Origin: CAWGXZ01 sp963826695
GTDB lineage: Bacteria > Pseudomonadota > Gammaproteobacteria > Burkholderiales > Burkholderiaceae_C
Length of the DNA: 64,000 nucleotides
Direction of reading: 5' to 3'
NCBI GenBank assembly: GCA_963826695.1
Contig: CAWGXZ010000006.1
Span: 1-64,000 of the forward strand
Part shown: positions 27,963 through 38,748 of the stretch, in pieces
How the letters are laid out: the number at the start of each line of letters is the position of its first letter
Position numbering within the stretch: position 1 is the first letter of the stretch
Translations under genes and position numbers: made by a program
The notes under the pieces: model-generated
Seen by the model: the letters and a program-made list of their open reading frames with translations, nothing else
Told to the model about the DNA's origin: nothing
Databases searched by the model: none

Positions 27963-28394
27963 TCAACGCGCGATGTAGTGCTCGAGCTGCTCGATGATGA
28001 ACTGCTGCTCCGAGAGCACGTCCTTGACCACGTCGCCGATCGAGATCAGGCCGACCAGCTGGTCGCCTTCCATCACCGGCAGGTGGCGCAGCCGCTTCTG
28101 CGTCATCAGTCCCATGCAGTCCTGGCTGCTCTGGTGCGGCTGCACGACGAGCACCCGGGCGCTCATGATGTCGCGCACCGACGTCTCCTTCGAGTCCCGG
28201 GCAAGCAGCACCACCTTGCGCGCGTAGTCGCGCTCGGAGAGGATGCCGGCCACCTTCGAATCCTCCACCACCACCAGCGCGCCGATGTTCTTTTCCGCCA
28301 TCCGCTGCAACGCGTCGTAGACCGAGGCATTCGGCTCGATGGTGTGGACGGTGGCGTCGGGCTTCGACTTGAGGATGTGGGCGACAGTGCTCAT
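27963..28394 (-). CDS. tandem CBS-domain protein
   Basis: A 143-residue cytoplasmic protein made of two CBS motifs (residues ~10-60 and ~75-130) that together form one Bateman module. Sequence cues: VYDALQRMAEKNIGALVVVED, GILSERDYARKVVL, VRDIMSARVLVV and RHLPVMEGDQLVGLISIGDVVK. Stand-alone CBS proteins sense adenine nucleotides or AdoMet and regulate partner enzymes. It starts at MSTVAHILKSKP (28394) and ends 86 bases before the radical SAM gene on the same strand. It could be co-transcribed with it. The partner is unknown. Confidence 0.9.
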   Translation of the reverse strand: MSTVAHILKSKPDATVHTIEPNASVYDALQRMAEKNIGALVVVEDSKVAGILSERDYARKVVLLARDSKETSVRDIMSARVLVVQPHQSSQDCMGLMTQKRLRHLPVMEGDQLVGLISIGDVVKDVLSEQQFIIEQLEHYIAR

Positions 28395-28485
28395 GCGAGG
28401 GGGTCCGGAATAGGTGCGGCCGGCCGGCCGGGAAGCCGAGCGTACTGCGCTACGCTCGCGCGGCCAAGTCAACCACAAGGTCACG

Positions 28486-28818
28486 ATGAAAGATTTGCCT
28501 GCGCGCGAAAAGCTCGATATTGCCGAAAAAGTCGCCCAGTACCTGGTGCTCGCGGGGACGCTCGACAAAACCTCGCCGCACGAGGACTACGAACGCGCCA
28601 ACGAACTGAGCCTCGAGCTGGCGATGCTGCTGCCGCTGGCCATCTACCGCAGCATGGTCGAGGCGGCGACGATGCCCGGCGCCAAGGTCAACCCGGCGTC
28701 GGTCGCGATGATGATGCGGCGCGAGTTGGTCGGCGCCGATGACGAGGCAGCGCCGGCACTGCAGATCGCCGTGCATGCGCCCGGCGGCGGCGAAAGGACG
28801 CGGGGCAGGGCGCACTGA
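28486..28818 (+). CDS. hypothetical protein, 110 residues
   Basis: A small, mostly helical, soluble protein I do not recognise. The start MKDLPAREKLDIAEKVAQYL is preceded by AAGGTCACG. The middle has a hydrophobic helix (LELAMLLPLAIYRSMVEAA), and MMMRREL ends the conserved-looking part; the last ~25 residues are Gly/Arg-rich and less protein-like. It diverges from the CBS gene across 91 bases and converges with the semialdehyde dehydrogenase gene, 15 bases away. No signal peptide is present. Confidence 0.6.
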   Translation: MKDLPAREKLDIAEKVAQYLVLAGTLDKTSPHEDYERANELSLELAMLLPLAIYRSMVEAATMPGAKVNPASVAMMMRRELVGADDEAAPALQIAVHAPGGGERTRGRAH

Positions 28819-28833
28819 CCGCCTCGGCCGGCG

Positions 28834-30388
<1,555 letters not shown>

Positions 30389-30441
30389 GGTGAAGCTCCG
30401 GTTTGCGATGTGTCTGCAGTCTATGCGTGGCCTTGCGCCGC

Positions 30442-30729
30442 TCAGCCACCTGTTTCCCCGGGTGCGGCGAACAGTTCGCGTTCGGCTTCGGCGGGGTCGA
30501 GCCCCTCGACCTCGTACAGGCCGGCTGTGCGCGCGCCCGGCAATTCGAGCCCCGGCGGAATTGCAATCCAGACGCCACTGGCGGCGTCCCCGACCGCTCC
30601 CGTGAGCGACGCGGTCTGCAGGCCGAGCGGCTTCAGTGCGTGGCCACCGACCAGGTCGGCCACCGCGATCACGCTCGCGCGGACGCTCTTGAAAAGCCCG
30701 GACGACGCAAGGAAATGGACTTCGATCAT
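30442..30729 (-). CDS. hypothetical protein, 95 residues
   Basis: A small protein I do not recognise, starting MIEVHFLASSGLFKSVRA with an AAGGTG site seven bases ahead. The composition is Ala/Gly/Leu-rich; the first 60 residues have alternating hydrophobic character without a clear membrane helix or leader. The tail is acidic (EVEGLDPAEAERELF). It lies 53 bases upstream of the semialdehyde dehydrogenase gene on the same strand and diverges from the manganese catalase gene. Codon use is as high-GC as its neighbours. Confidence 0.5.
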   Translation of the reverse strand: MIEVHFLASSGLFKSVRASVIAVADLVGGHALKPLGLQTASLTGAVGDAASGVWIAIPPGLELPGARTAGLYEVEGLDPAEAERELFAAPGETGG

Positions 30730-30901
30730 GAGAACACCTTCAAGGACATGCGCAAGCGACGACTTGCCTTGCCTTGCCAGCACACCCGGTGCCACCCACC
30801 GGGCCTCGGCACGAAGGAGGGCCGGTGGCGATCTGCGTTGCGCGAGCGACACAGGAATAAACCCTGCTAAGCGCCACCCCCTCACTGTGCAGGAACCCCC
30901 A

Positions 30902-31783
30902 ATGTTCTCCCACAACAAGCGACTTCAATACACCGTTCGCGTCAGCGAAAGCAACCCCGGCCTGGCCAACCTGATGCTCGAGCAGTTCGGCGGCCCGCAA
31001 GGCGAGCTGGCAGCCGCCTGCCGCTACTTCACGCAGGCGCTGGCCGAGGACGATGCCGGCCGCAAGGACCTGCTGATGGACATTGCCACCGAGGAGCTGA
31101 GCCACCTCGAAGTCATCGGCACCATCGTCGCCATGCTCAACAAGGGCAGCAAGGGCAAGCTTGCCGAAGGCGTCGACGCCGAGGCCGAGCTGTACAAGTC
31201 GATCAACGGCGCCGGCAACAGCTCGCACGTCACGCAGGTGCTCTATGGCGGCGGCCCGGCGCTCACCAATTCCGGCGGTCAGTTGTGGAATGCCGGCTAC
31301 ATCGACTCGATCGGTGATCCGTCGGCCGACCTGCGTTCGAACATTGCCGCCGAGGCGCGCGCCAAGATCGTCTACGAGCGGCTGATCAACCTCACCGACG
31401 ACCCCGGCGTCAAGGAAGCGCTCGGCTTCCTGATGACGCGCGAAATCGCCCACCAGCTGTCGTTCGAGAAGGCGCTGTATTCGATGCAGCCGAATTTCCC
31501 GCCCGGCAAGCTCGCCGGCGACCCGCGCTTCACCAACGTCTACTTCAACATGTCGACCGGTGCAACCGACATGCGCGGCCCATGGAACAGCGACGCCAAC
31601 TTCGACTACGTCGCCGATCCGGTCGCAGCCGGCCCCGCCGACGGTGGCAGCGGCATGGCCGAAGTGACCATGGGCAGCGACGAAGCCGCCGCGGTCAAGC
31701 AGCTGGCGCAGCGCACGCTGTCGGACCCCAGCAGCGACCCGATGACCGGCGCCGAACTCGGCGGCGAAGTCGACAAGGTGTAA
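30902..31783 (+). CDS. manganese catalase
   Basis: A 293-residue dimanganese catalase that dismutates hydrogen peroxide without heme. The four-helix ferritin-like core is visible: the first helix GELAAACRYFTQALAED, the second EELSHLEVIGTIVAML (Glu and His ligands), the third AEARAKIVYERLIN (Glu) and the fourth MTREIAHQLSFEKAL (Glu/His). NFPPGKLAGDPRF and TGATDMRGPWN are typical of the family. The start MFSHNKRLQY follows AGGAA. The last two codons and stop (AAG GTG TAA) coincide with the first bases of a 120-bp repeated palindrome, so the C-terminus may have been set by insertion of that element. Confidence 0.95.
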   Translation: MFSHNKRLQYTVRVSESNPGLANLMLEQFGGPQGELAAACRYFTQALAEDDAGRKDLLMDIATEELSHLEVIGTIVAMLNKGSKGKLAEGVDAEAELYKSINGAGNSSHVTQVLYGGGPALTNSGGQLWNAGYIDSIGDPSADLRSNIAAEARAKIVYERLINLTDDPGVKEALGFLMTREIAHQLSFEKALYSMQPNFPPGKLAGDPRFTNVYFNMSTGATDMRGPWNSDANFDYVADPVAAGPADGGSGMAEVTMGSDEAAAVKQLAQRTLSDPSSDPMTGAELGGEVDKV

Positions 31784-31894
31784 ATAAACCTACTGCGCGG
31801 CCTGATCTCGCATCTCCGGTGCTCGCCGTACGCTATGTACGGCTGCGCTCCTCAATGCGACCTCAGGCCGCTCGCTACGGTTTCTTCACACCTT
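31775..31894 (+). repeat. 120-bp palindromic repeat, copy 1
   Basis: Nearly identical (about six differences in 120 bases) to the reverse complement of 59155-59274. The ends are inverted: AAGGTGTAAATAAACC at the left and GGTTTCTTCACACCTT at the right match in 14 of 16 positions. Inner arms contain GCGGCCTGA / TCAGGCCGC and, at the centre, GCCGTAC-GCTAT-GTACGGC. The whole element can fold as one long imperfect hairpin. It fills the space between the catalase gene and the convergent glycoside hydrolase/RmlD gene and could act as a bidirectional transcript end. No transposase is near; it resembles a small non-autonomous element. Confidence 0.9.
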
Positions 31895-31895
31895 G

Positions 31896-34166
31896 TCACG
31901 CTCGCAGGTCGCGCCAACTTGCAGTTGCGCCCAGGTATCGTGCCAACGCCTGCTCCCAGGAGGGCATCAGCCAACCGCGACGGCTGGCAAGGGCACTGAA
32001 CGCCGGCCTCGCCGCACGCCCGGGCGTGCCGCGGCTGGCCTCGCATCTCAGCCGTGACGCATCGAGTCCGGCGCCTTCGGCGGCCGCGCGTGCCAGGTCG
32101 GCCCAGCTCACGGCGCCGGCATTGGCGAGATGCCAGATGCCGGCCTCGCCGTCGATCAGCAGATCGAGCGCGGCATGGACCAGGTCGGGCACGTAGGTCG
32201 GCGACAGCGTTTCGTCGTCGGCGACGAGCGGCGATCCGCCGGCCGCCAGCTCGCGCAGGATGTGGAAGACGAAGCTGTGCTCGTCCCACGGGCCGAAGAA
32301 GGCGCTGGTGCGAATCGTCAGTGCCGAAGGCAGCCACGCGGCGACCCGCTGCTCCGCGGCGGCCTTCGACGCGCCATAGACATTGAGCGCGCCGGTGGGG
32401 GCGTCTTCCTCGTAGGGCCGCTTCGACTTGCCGTCGAAGACCTGGTCGGTCGAGAAGTTGAGTAGCGCCAGCCCGCGCCCGGCGCAGACCTTCGCCAGCA
32501 CCTCCGGGCCGTCGGCATTTACCCGCCAGCAGGCCTGCGGCTCGCGCTCGGCGTCGTCGATGCGCACCCAGCCGGCGGTGTTGACGATGGCCCAGGGGCG
32601 GATCTCGTCGACCACGCGCTCGACGGCGGCAGCGTCGGCAATGTCGAGCTCGGCGCGACCCAGCGCGCGCACCGCCAGGCCGCGCGTGTCGCAGATGCGC
32701 ACGAAGGCGTGGCCGAGCGTGCCTCCGGCGCCGGTGACCAGGATCGGCGCAGCGGCTGCGGATGCCGGCCGCCGCGGGACGCCGCGGCGGCCGGACGCGC
32801 CGCTCGGCCGAAACGCCGGCTGGTGCACCCGCGTCGTCGGATGCTCGAGCCGGATCGGCCGGTGCCACCAGCCGGGCGAGCCGACCACCGGGTGCGCGTA
32901 GTCGCCGTGGCTGGCCAGCGCACGCGCCATGTGCGCCAGGGCCGTCGGCCGCGGCGACGACGCACGCAGGTCGAAGACACCGCTCTCGTAATGACCGCGG
33001 CTTTGGGTGAGCAGGCTGTCCCAGTCGAACGAGCCGAGCAGCGACCAGAGCGTCACCGCCCGCATGTCGACGCCGGCACGGCGCAGCGCCAGTGCATCAC
33101 GCCAGATGTCCATCACCCAGCGCAGCTGCTCCTCGCGGGTGCACGCCAGGTGGGCTTCGGTGACTGCCAGCGCCGCGCCGTAGCGCTGCCAGGTTTCGAG
33201 CAGCAACTCGCCGCTGCCGGCAATCGGCCGGGCCGTCGTTCGGGCCGCCACCACATCGGCGTGTGCGTCCGGCGCCTGCGACGCGCGGGCGTAGCCGGGA
33301 TAGCGGCGCCAGCGGTGGTCGATGAAGCGCTCGCCGGTGATGTAGTAGTTGATGCCGATGATGTCGGGCGGCGTCGGATGCTCGGCGAACCAGAGGATTT
33401 CCGCGGCCGTCGCGCCCGACTCGCGCAGGTAGCTCCAGAGCGCATGCCGCTCGTCGATGCGGCCGAACAGCAGGTCGAAGCTGAGCCAGCGCCGCTGGTT
33501 CTCGAACTCGGCGCGCGCCGCCATCGCCCGCGTGCTGGTGGTCTTGCCGAGATCCTCGGTCTGCACCAGCCGGGCGTTCGGATTGACCGTGCGGATCGCC
33601 TGCATCGCCAGCGCCACGCCGCGGCATTGCACCAGCAGCGCGCGAACGAAGGCGGCGTCGTCGCGGCGGTGCGGATACCAGTGGCCGTAGAGGGCGCTGA
33701 AGCGCGCCGTGGTCAGCGGCTCGTTGACGGGGGTGTAGTCACAGACCCAGGGATAGCGCGCAGCGACCTGCGCCGCATACGCCGCCAGCCCCGCGCCGAA
33801 CGCCGGGTCGAGCAGGTGCGTGGTGCGCGGCCCGCTGCCGTGGTGCACCAGGCCGACGATCGGACGGATGCCGAGGCTGCGCAGGCGCGCCATGCGGGCG
33901 TCGGCCCACGACCAGTCACGCACCTCGCCGCCACCCGGCGCCAGCCGTTCCCACAGCAGCGGATAGCGCAGCGCGCGCAGGCCGAGCGCGGCAAAGCGGT
34001 CCAGGTCCTCGATGCGCTCGGCATGGCCGTTCATCGACAGCTGGTCGATGAAGCGGTCGCCGACGCGGTTGACGGTGCACTCGACGCCACCCCAGACCTC
34101 CAGCGCGCCCGCCTCGTCGGACCGGCGCGCCTGCTGCGGCTCGGCACCTTGCCTCGTCGCGCGCAT
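31896..34166 (-). CDS. family 1-like glycoside hydrolase fused to RmlD-type sugar nucleotide reductase
   Basis: A 756-residue fusion. Residues ~20-440 resemble a family 1 glycoside hydrolase barrel: WGGVECTVNRVGDRF, YPLLWERLAP, the acid/base motif YTPVNEPLTTARFS, DIIGINYY, and ALAVTEAHL at the nucleophile position. Residues ~475-750 are an extended SDR like dTDP-4-dehydrorhamnose reductase: ILVTGAGGTLGHAF, IVNTAGWVRIDDAE, STDQVFDGKSKRPY, and NVYGASKAAAE (Tyr-xxx-Lys). I recall such fusions from other proteobacteria; the substrate is unknown. The ATG at 34166 is favoured over 34352, as the residues before it are Arg/Pro-rich and unlike the family. It diverges from the glutamate dehydrogenase gene and ends at the palindromic repeat. 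Confidence 0.85.
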   Translation of the reverse strand: MRATRQGAEPQQARRSDEAGALEVWGGVECTVNRVGDRFIDQLSMNGHAERIEDLDRFAALGLRALRYPLLWERLAPGGGEVRDWSWADARMARLRSLGIRPIVGLVHHGSGPRTTHLLDPAFGAGLAAYAAQVAARYPWVCDYTPVNEPLTTARFSALYGHWYPHRRDDAAFVRALLVQCRGVALAMQAIRTVNPNARLVQTEDLGKTTSTRAMAARAEFENQRRWLSFDLLFGRIDERHALWSYLRESGATAAEILWFAEHPTPPDIIGINYYITGERFIDHRWRRYPGYARASQAPDAHADVVAARTTARPIAGSGELLLETWQRYGAALAVTEAHLACTREEQLRWVMDIWRDALALRRAGVDMRAVTLWSLLGSFDWDSLLTQSRGHYESGVFDLRASSPRPTALAHMARALASHGDYAHPVVGSPGWWHRPIRLEHPTTRVHQPAFRPSGASGRRGVPRRPASAAAAPILVTGAGGTLGHAFVRICDTRGLAVRALGRAELDIADAAAVERVVDEIRPWAIVNTAGWVRIDDAEREPQACWRVNADGPEVLAKVCAGRGLALLNFSTDQVFDGKSKRPYEEDAPTGALNVYGASKAAAEQRVAAWLPSALTIRTSAFFGPWDEHSFVFHILRELAAGGSPLVADDETLSPTYVPDLVHAALDLLIDGEAGIWHLANAGAVSWADLARAAAEGAGLDASRLRCEASRGTPGRAARPAFSALASRRGWLMPSWEQALARYLGATASWRDLRA

Positions 34167-34344
34167 CAGCGGCGACACCGCGGGGCGAAGGGTGCGGACG
34201 GGATGGCTTCGGACGGCGAGGGAGTCGGGTTCTGCATGCGGGCGGTGCCAGGCTGGAGCGCCGCTGCGGCACTCGGTGTGCCGCGAGGCGGGGAGTAGAT
34301 TACGCGGGCGCCCGCCGCCGACGGGGAAACCGGAGATCGATCCG

Positions 34345-37300
34345 ATGGACACGATTCAACGCGGGCACGCCAAGCGCCTCGACCAACTGGCCGAGCTGTT
34401 GCAGGCCCGGCTGCCGGCCGAGCAGCAGGCGCCGGTGGAAGCCTTCGCGCGCCACTACTTCAGCCAGGTTGCGGCCGAGGACCTGGCCGAGCGCGAGGTC
34501 GCCGATCTCTACGGCGCGGTGCTGTCGCACTGGGGCTTTGCCCGGCGGCGCCGACCCGGCGAGACGCGGGTGCGGGTCTTCAATCCGACCATTTCCGAGC
34601 ACGGCTGGCAATCGACGCACACGCTGGTCGAGATCGTCAACGACGACATGCCGTTCCTGGTCGACTCGGTGTCGATGGAGGTCAACCGCCATGGCCTGAC
34701 GCTGCATCTGATCGTCCATCCGCTGATGCAGGTCGAACGCGACGCCAGCGGCGTGCTGCAGCGCGTGGCGGGTGGCAGCGACGCGGCACCTGCGGGCCGC
34801 CGCGAATCGTTCATCCATGTCGAAGTCGACCGCATCCCGGATGCCGCGCAGTGCGAGCAGCTCGCCGCCGACCTGGGCCGCGTGCTGGGCGACGTGCGCC
34901 TCGCGGTCGACGACTGGCAGCCGATGCGCGAGCGGCTGCAGGCGATCCTTGCCAGGCTCGACGCCGAGGCGCCCCCGGTGGACGCGCCCGAGCTCGACGA
35001 AGGCCGGGCCTTCCTGCGCTGGCTCGCCGACGACCACTTCACCTTTCTCGGCTACCGCGCCCACCGGCTGGTCGTCGAGGACGGCGCCGACGCGCTGAAG
35101 GTCATCGACGATTCCAGCCTGGGCATCCTGCGCGACGGCGAGGCCGGCCAGCTCGCCGCCGGCTTCGCCGCGCTGCCGGCCGACCTGCGGGCCCATGCGC
35201 GCCGCCCCGAGCTGCTGGTGGTCACCAAATCGACCTCGCGCTCGACGGTGCACCGCCCCGGCTACCTCGACTACATCGGCGTCAAGCGCTTCGACGCCGC
35301 GGGCGAGGTGTGCGGCGAGGACCGTTTCCTCGGCCTCTTCACCTCGACCGCCTACAGCGCCAGCCCGCGGCAGATTCCGCTGCTGCGGCGCAAGCTCGCC
35401 GAAGTGATGGCCCTGGCCGGGCTGCCGCCGGGCGGCCATTCGGCGAAGTCGCTGGAGAACATCCTCGAGAACCATCCGCGCGACGACCTGTTCCAGGTGG
35501 CGCCGGCCGAACTGCTGCAGACCGCCATGGGTGTGCTGCACCTGGGCGAGCGCCAGCGCTTCCGCCTTTTCGTGCGCCGCGACGCCTTCGACCGCTTCGT
35601 TTCCTGCCTGATCTACGCGCCGCGCGAGAACTACAACACCGAGCTGCGCGAGAAATGGCAGAAGCTGCTGGTCGAGGCCTTCGACGGCAGCGGCTCCGAG
35701 TTCTATGTGCACCTGTCGGAGTCGGCGCTGGTCCGGGTGCAGCTGATCGTGCGCACCACGCCGGGCCGGATACCCGCGGTCGACGTCGCCGAGCTCGAAT
35801 CGCGGCTCGCCGCCGCGGCGCGGCGCTGGTCCGACGAGCTGAAATCGGCGCTGCTGGAGAACTTCGGCGAGGCCCGCGGCGTCGCCCTGCTGCGCCGCTT
35901 CGACGACGCCTTCGTGCCCGGCTACCGCGCCGACTTCGATGCCCGCGCCGCAGCCGCCGACGTGGCGCTGATCGAGGGCCTCGGCGAAGGCGAGGGCGCC
36001 CTGGCGATGAGCCTCTACCGGCCGCTCGAAGCCGCCACCGGCGAATTGCGCTTCAAGCTGATCCGCCGTGGCGAGCCGCTGACGCTTTCGGCGAGCCTGC
36101 CGATGCTCGAACACATGGGGCTGGCGGTGCTCGACGAGCGCTCGCACCGGGTGGCGCCGGAGGGCGAGCCGGCGCTCTCGATCCACGACTTCGGCCTGCG
36201 CGTCACCATCGCCAGCGACGAGGGTGCCGATGCCGAGATCGACATTGCGGGGCTGCACCAGCGGTTCGAGGCGGCCTTTGCCGCGGTGATACAGGGCGCG
36301 GTCGAGAACGACGACCTGAACCGCCTGGTCATCGCCGCCGGGCTCGCGCACCGCGACATCGTCGTGCTGCGCGCCGGCTGCAAGTACCTGCAGCAGATCG
36401 GCTTCGGCCTTTCGCAGGCCTTCATCCGCAACACCCTGGTGGCGCATGCCGGCATCGCCAGGTCGCTGGTCGAGCTGTTCCGCAGCCGGCTCGATCCGCA
36501 CGCGGACGACCCGGCTGCGGCCGATGCGGCGGCGGCGGAGCGCGTCGCGGGCATCGAGGCCGCGCTGGAACACGTTGCCAACCTCTCGGAGGACCGGGTG
36601 CTGCGCCAGCTGCTGGCACTGATCCTGGCGATGACGCGGACCAACTTCTGGCGCCGCGACGCGGCCGGCGCCGAGCGCCCCTTCGTCTCGTTCAAGTTCG
36701 ATCCCGCCAAGGTGCCGGGCCTGCCCGAGCCGAAGCCGATGTTCGAAATCTTCGTCTACTCGCCGCGCTTCGAGGGCGTGCACCTGCGTGGCGGCAAGGT
36801 GGCACGCGGCGGCCTGCGTTGGTCGGACCGGCTGGAGGACTTCCGCACCGAGGTGCTCGGCCTGGTCAAGGCGCAGATGGTGAAGAACACCGTCATCGTG
36901 CCGGTCGGCTCGAAGGGCGGCTTCGTGCTGAAGCGCCCGCCGCCGGCCGGTGACCGCGACGCCCTGATGCGCGAAGGCATCGCCTGCTACCAGGACTACC
37001 TGCGCGGCCTGCTCGACCTGACCGACAACCGCGTCGGCGAGGCGGTCGTGCCGCCGCCGCAGCTGCGCCGGCGTGACGGCGACGATCCGTACCTCGTGGT
37101 GGCGGCGGACAAGGGCACGGCGACCTTCTCCGACCATGCCAACGCGATCAGCGCCGAATACGGCTTCTGGCTCGGCGACGCGTTCGCATCGGGCGGCTCG
37201 GCGGGCTACGACCACAAGGCGATGGGCATCACCGCGCGCGGCGCCTGGGAGTCGGTCAAGCGCCACTTCCGCGAACTGGGGATCGACACGCAGACGACCG

Positions 37301-38748
37301 AGTTCAGCGTGGCCGGCATCGGCGACATGTCGGGCGACGTCTTCGGCAACGGCATGCTGCTGTCGCGCCACATCCGGCTGGTGGCGGCATTCGACCACCG
37401 GCACATCTTCCTCGACCCGACCCCCGATGCGGCGCGCAGCTTTGCCGAGCGCGAGCGGCTTTTCAAGCTGCCGCGCTCCTCCTGGGCGGACTACGACCAG
37501 GCACTGCTGTCGCCGGGCGGCGGCATCCATCCGCGCAGCGCCAAGTCGATTGCGCTGGCGCCCGAGGTCCGGGCGGTACTCGGCACCGACGCCGCGGCGC
37601 TGACGCCGGCCGAGCTGGTCAGCGTGATCCTGAAGGCGCCGGTCGACCTGATCTACAACGGCGGCATCGGCACCTACCTCAAGGCGACGACCGAAAGCCA
37701 CGCCCAGGTCGGCGACCGCGCCAACGACGCCGTCCGCGTCAACGGACGCGAGCTGCGTTGCAAGGTCTTCGCCGAGGGCGGCAACCTCGGCTGCACGCAG
37801 CTCGGGCGGATCGAATACGCGCTTGCCGGCGGCCGCATCAACACCGACGCGGTCGACAACTCGGCCGGCGTCGACACCTCCGACCACGAGGTCAACATCA
37901 AGATCCTGCTCGGCCTGGCCATTGCCGATGGCGAGCTGACCGAGAAGCAGCGCAACACGCTGCTGCCGCAGATGACTGACGATGTCGCGGCACTCGTGCT
38001 GCGCGACAACGTCTTCCAGACGCAGGTGCTGTCGGTCACCGGCCGCATCGCGCCGCAGCTGCTCGACGCCCAGGCGCGCTTCATGCGCTTCCTGGAAAAG
38101 GCCGGCCGGCTGAACCGGACGATCGAGTACCTGCCGAGCGACGAAACGCTGGCCGAGCGCCGCGCCGCCGGCCTCGGCCTGACCACGCCCGAGCGCGCGG
38201 TGCTGCTCGCCTACAGCAAGATCTGGCTCTACGACGAGTTGCTCGCCTCGACGCTGCCCGACGATCCCTGGGTCGCCACCGCGCTGCAGCGCTACTTCCC
38301 GGCGCTGCTTCAGGAGCGCTTCGCCGGCTGGATGCCGCGCCATCCGCTGAAGCGGGAAATCATCGCCACGCACGTCGTCAACAGCATGGTCAACCGGGTC
38401 GGCAGCACCTTCGTGCACCGCCTGGTCGAAGCCAGCGGCGCGCGGGCGCACGAGGTGGTTCGCGCCTACCTGATGAGCCGCGAAATCTTCGGCCTGGTGG
38501 CGCTGTGGGACGACATCGAGGCCATGGACAACCAGGTCGACGACGCGCTGCAGTCGCAGATGCTGATCGCCACCAGCGCGCAGCTCGAGCGCGGCACCGT
38601 CTGGCTGCTGCGCTCGAAGCTGCTGGCCGAACCGATCGATGCCATCGTCGCGCGATTCCGCCCCGGCGTACAGGCCTTGCAATCGCGCCTTGCCGGGCTG
38701 CTGGGCGCCGAAGAACGGCAGCGCATCGCGGCGGCGGTGGCCGCCTAG
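34345..38748 (+). CDS. gdhB: NAD-specific glutamate dehydrogenase, 180-kDa class, cut by in-frame amber stop
   Basis: The large NAD-dependent glutamate dehydrogenase that deaminates glutamate to 2-oxoglutarate. The long N-terminal regulatory part runs from MDTIQRGHAKRLDQL and includes MPFLVDSVSMEVNRHGL and LRWLADDHFTFLGYRAH. The catalytic region has HLRGGKVARGGLRWSDR, KNTVIVPVGSKGGFVLK (substrate and catalytic lysines), GTATFSDHANAIS, GGSAGYDHKAMGITARGAW and GIGDMSGDVFGNGMLLS. The frame stops at TAG 38746-38748 after 1467 residues, but the family sequence continues in the same frame to 39195 (total about 1616). GGAGATCGATCCG precedes the ATG. The gene symbol follows Pseudomonas usage. The missing tail is helical; activity without it is uncertain. 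Confidence 0.93.
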   Translation: MDTIQRGHAKRLDQLAELLQARLPAEQQAPVEAFARHYFSQVAAEDLAEREVADLYGAVLSHWGFARRRRPGETRVRVFNPTISEHGWQSTHTLVEIVNDDMPFLVDSVSMEVNRHGLTLHLIVHPLMQVERDASGVLQRVAGGSDAAPAGRRESFIHVEVDRIPDAAQCEQLAADLGRVLGDVRLAVDDWQPMRERLQAILARLDAEAPPVDAPELDEGRAFLRWLADDHFTFLGYRAHRLVVEDGADALKVIDDSSLGILRDGEAGQLAAGFAALPADLRAHARRPELLVVTKSTSRSTVHRPGYLDYIGVKRFDAAGEVCGEDRFLGLFTSTAYSASPRQIPLLRRKLAEVMALAGLPPGGHSAKSLENILENHPRDDLFQVAPAELLQTAMGVLHLGERQRFRLFVRRDAFDRFVSCLIYAPRENYNTELREKWQKLLVEAFDGSGSEFYVHLSESALVRVQLIVRTTPGRIPAVDVAELESRLAAAARRWSDELKSALLENFGEARGVALLRRFDDAFVPGYRADFDARAAAADVALIEGLGEGEGALAMSLYRPLEAATGELRFKLIRRGEPLTLSASLPMLEHMGLAVLDERSHRVAPEGEPALSIHDFGLRVTIASDEGADAEIDIAGLHQRFEAAFAAVIQGAVENDDLNRLVIAAGLAHRDIVVLRAGCKYLQQIGFGLSQAFIRNTLVAHAGIARSLVELFRSRLDPHADDPAAADAAAAERVAGIEAALEHVANLSEDRVLRQLLALILAMTRTNFWRRDAAGAERPFVSFKFDPAKVPGLPEPKPMFEIFVYSPRFEGVHLRGGKVARGGLRWSDRLEDFRTEVLGLVKAQMVKNTVIVPVGSKGGFVLKRPPPAGDRDALMREGIACYQDYLRGLLDLTDNRVGEAVVPPPQLRRRDGDDPYLVVAADKGTATFSDHANAISAEYGFWLGDAFASGGSAGYDHKAMGITARGAWESVKRHFRELGIDTQTTEFSVAGIGDMSGDVFGNGMLLSRHIRLVAAFDHRHIFLDPTPDAARSFAERERLFKLPRSSWADYDQALLSPGGGIHPRSAKSIALAPEVRAVLGTDAAALTPAELVSVILKAPVDLIYNGGIGTYLKATTESHAQVGDRANDAVRVNGRELRCKVFAEGGNLGCTQLGRIEYALAGGRINTDAVDNSAGVDTSDHEVNIKILLGLAIADGELTEKQRNTLLPQMTDDVAALVLRDNVFQTQVLSVTGRIAPQLLDAQARFMRFLEKAGRLNRTIEYLPSDETLAERRAAGLGLTTPERAVLLAYSKIWLYDELLASTLPDDPWVATALQRYFPALLQERFAGWMPRHPLKREIIATHVVNSMVNRVGSTFVHRLVEASGARAHEVVRAYLMSREIFGLVALWDDIEAMDNQVDDALQSQMLIATSAQLERGTVWLLRSKLLAEPIDAIVARFRPGVQALQSRLAGLLGAEERQRIAAAVAA

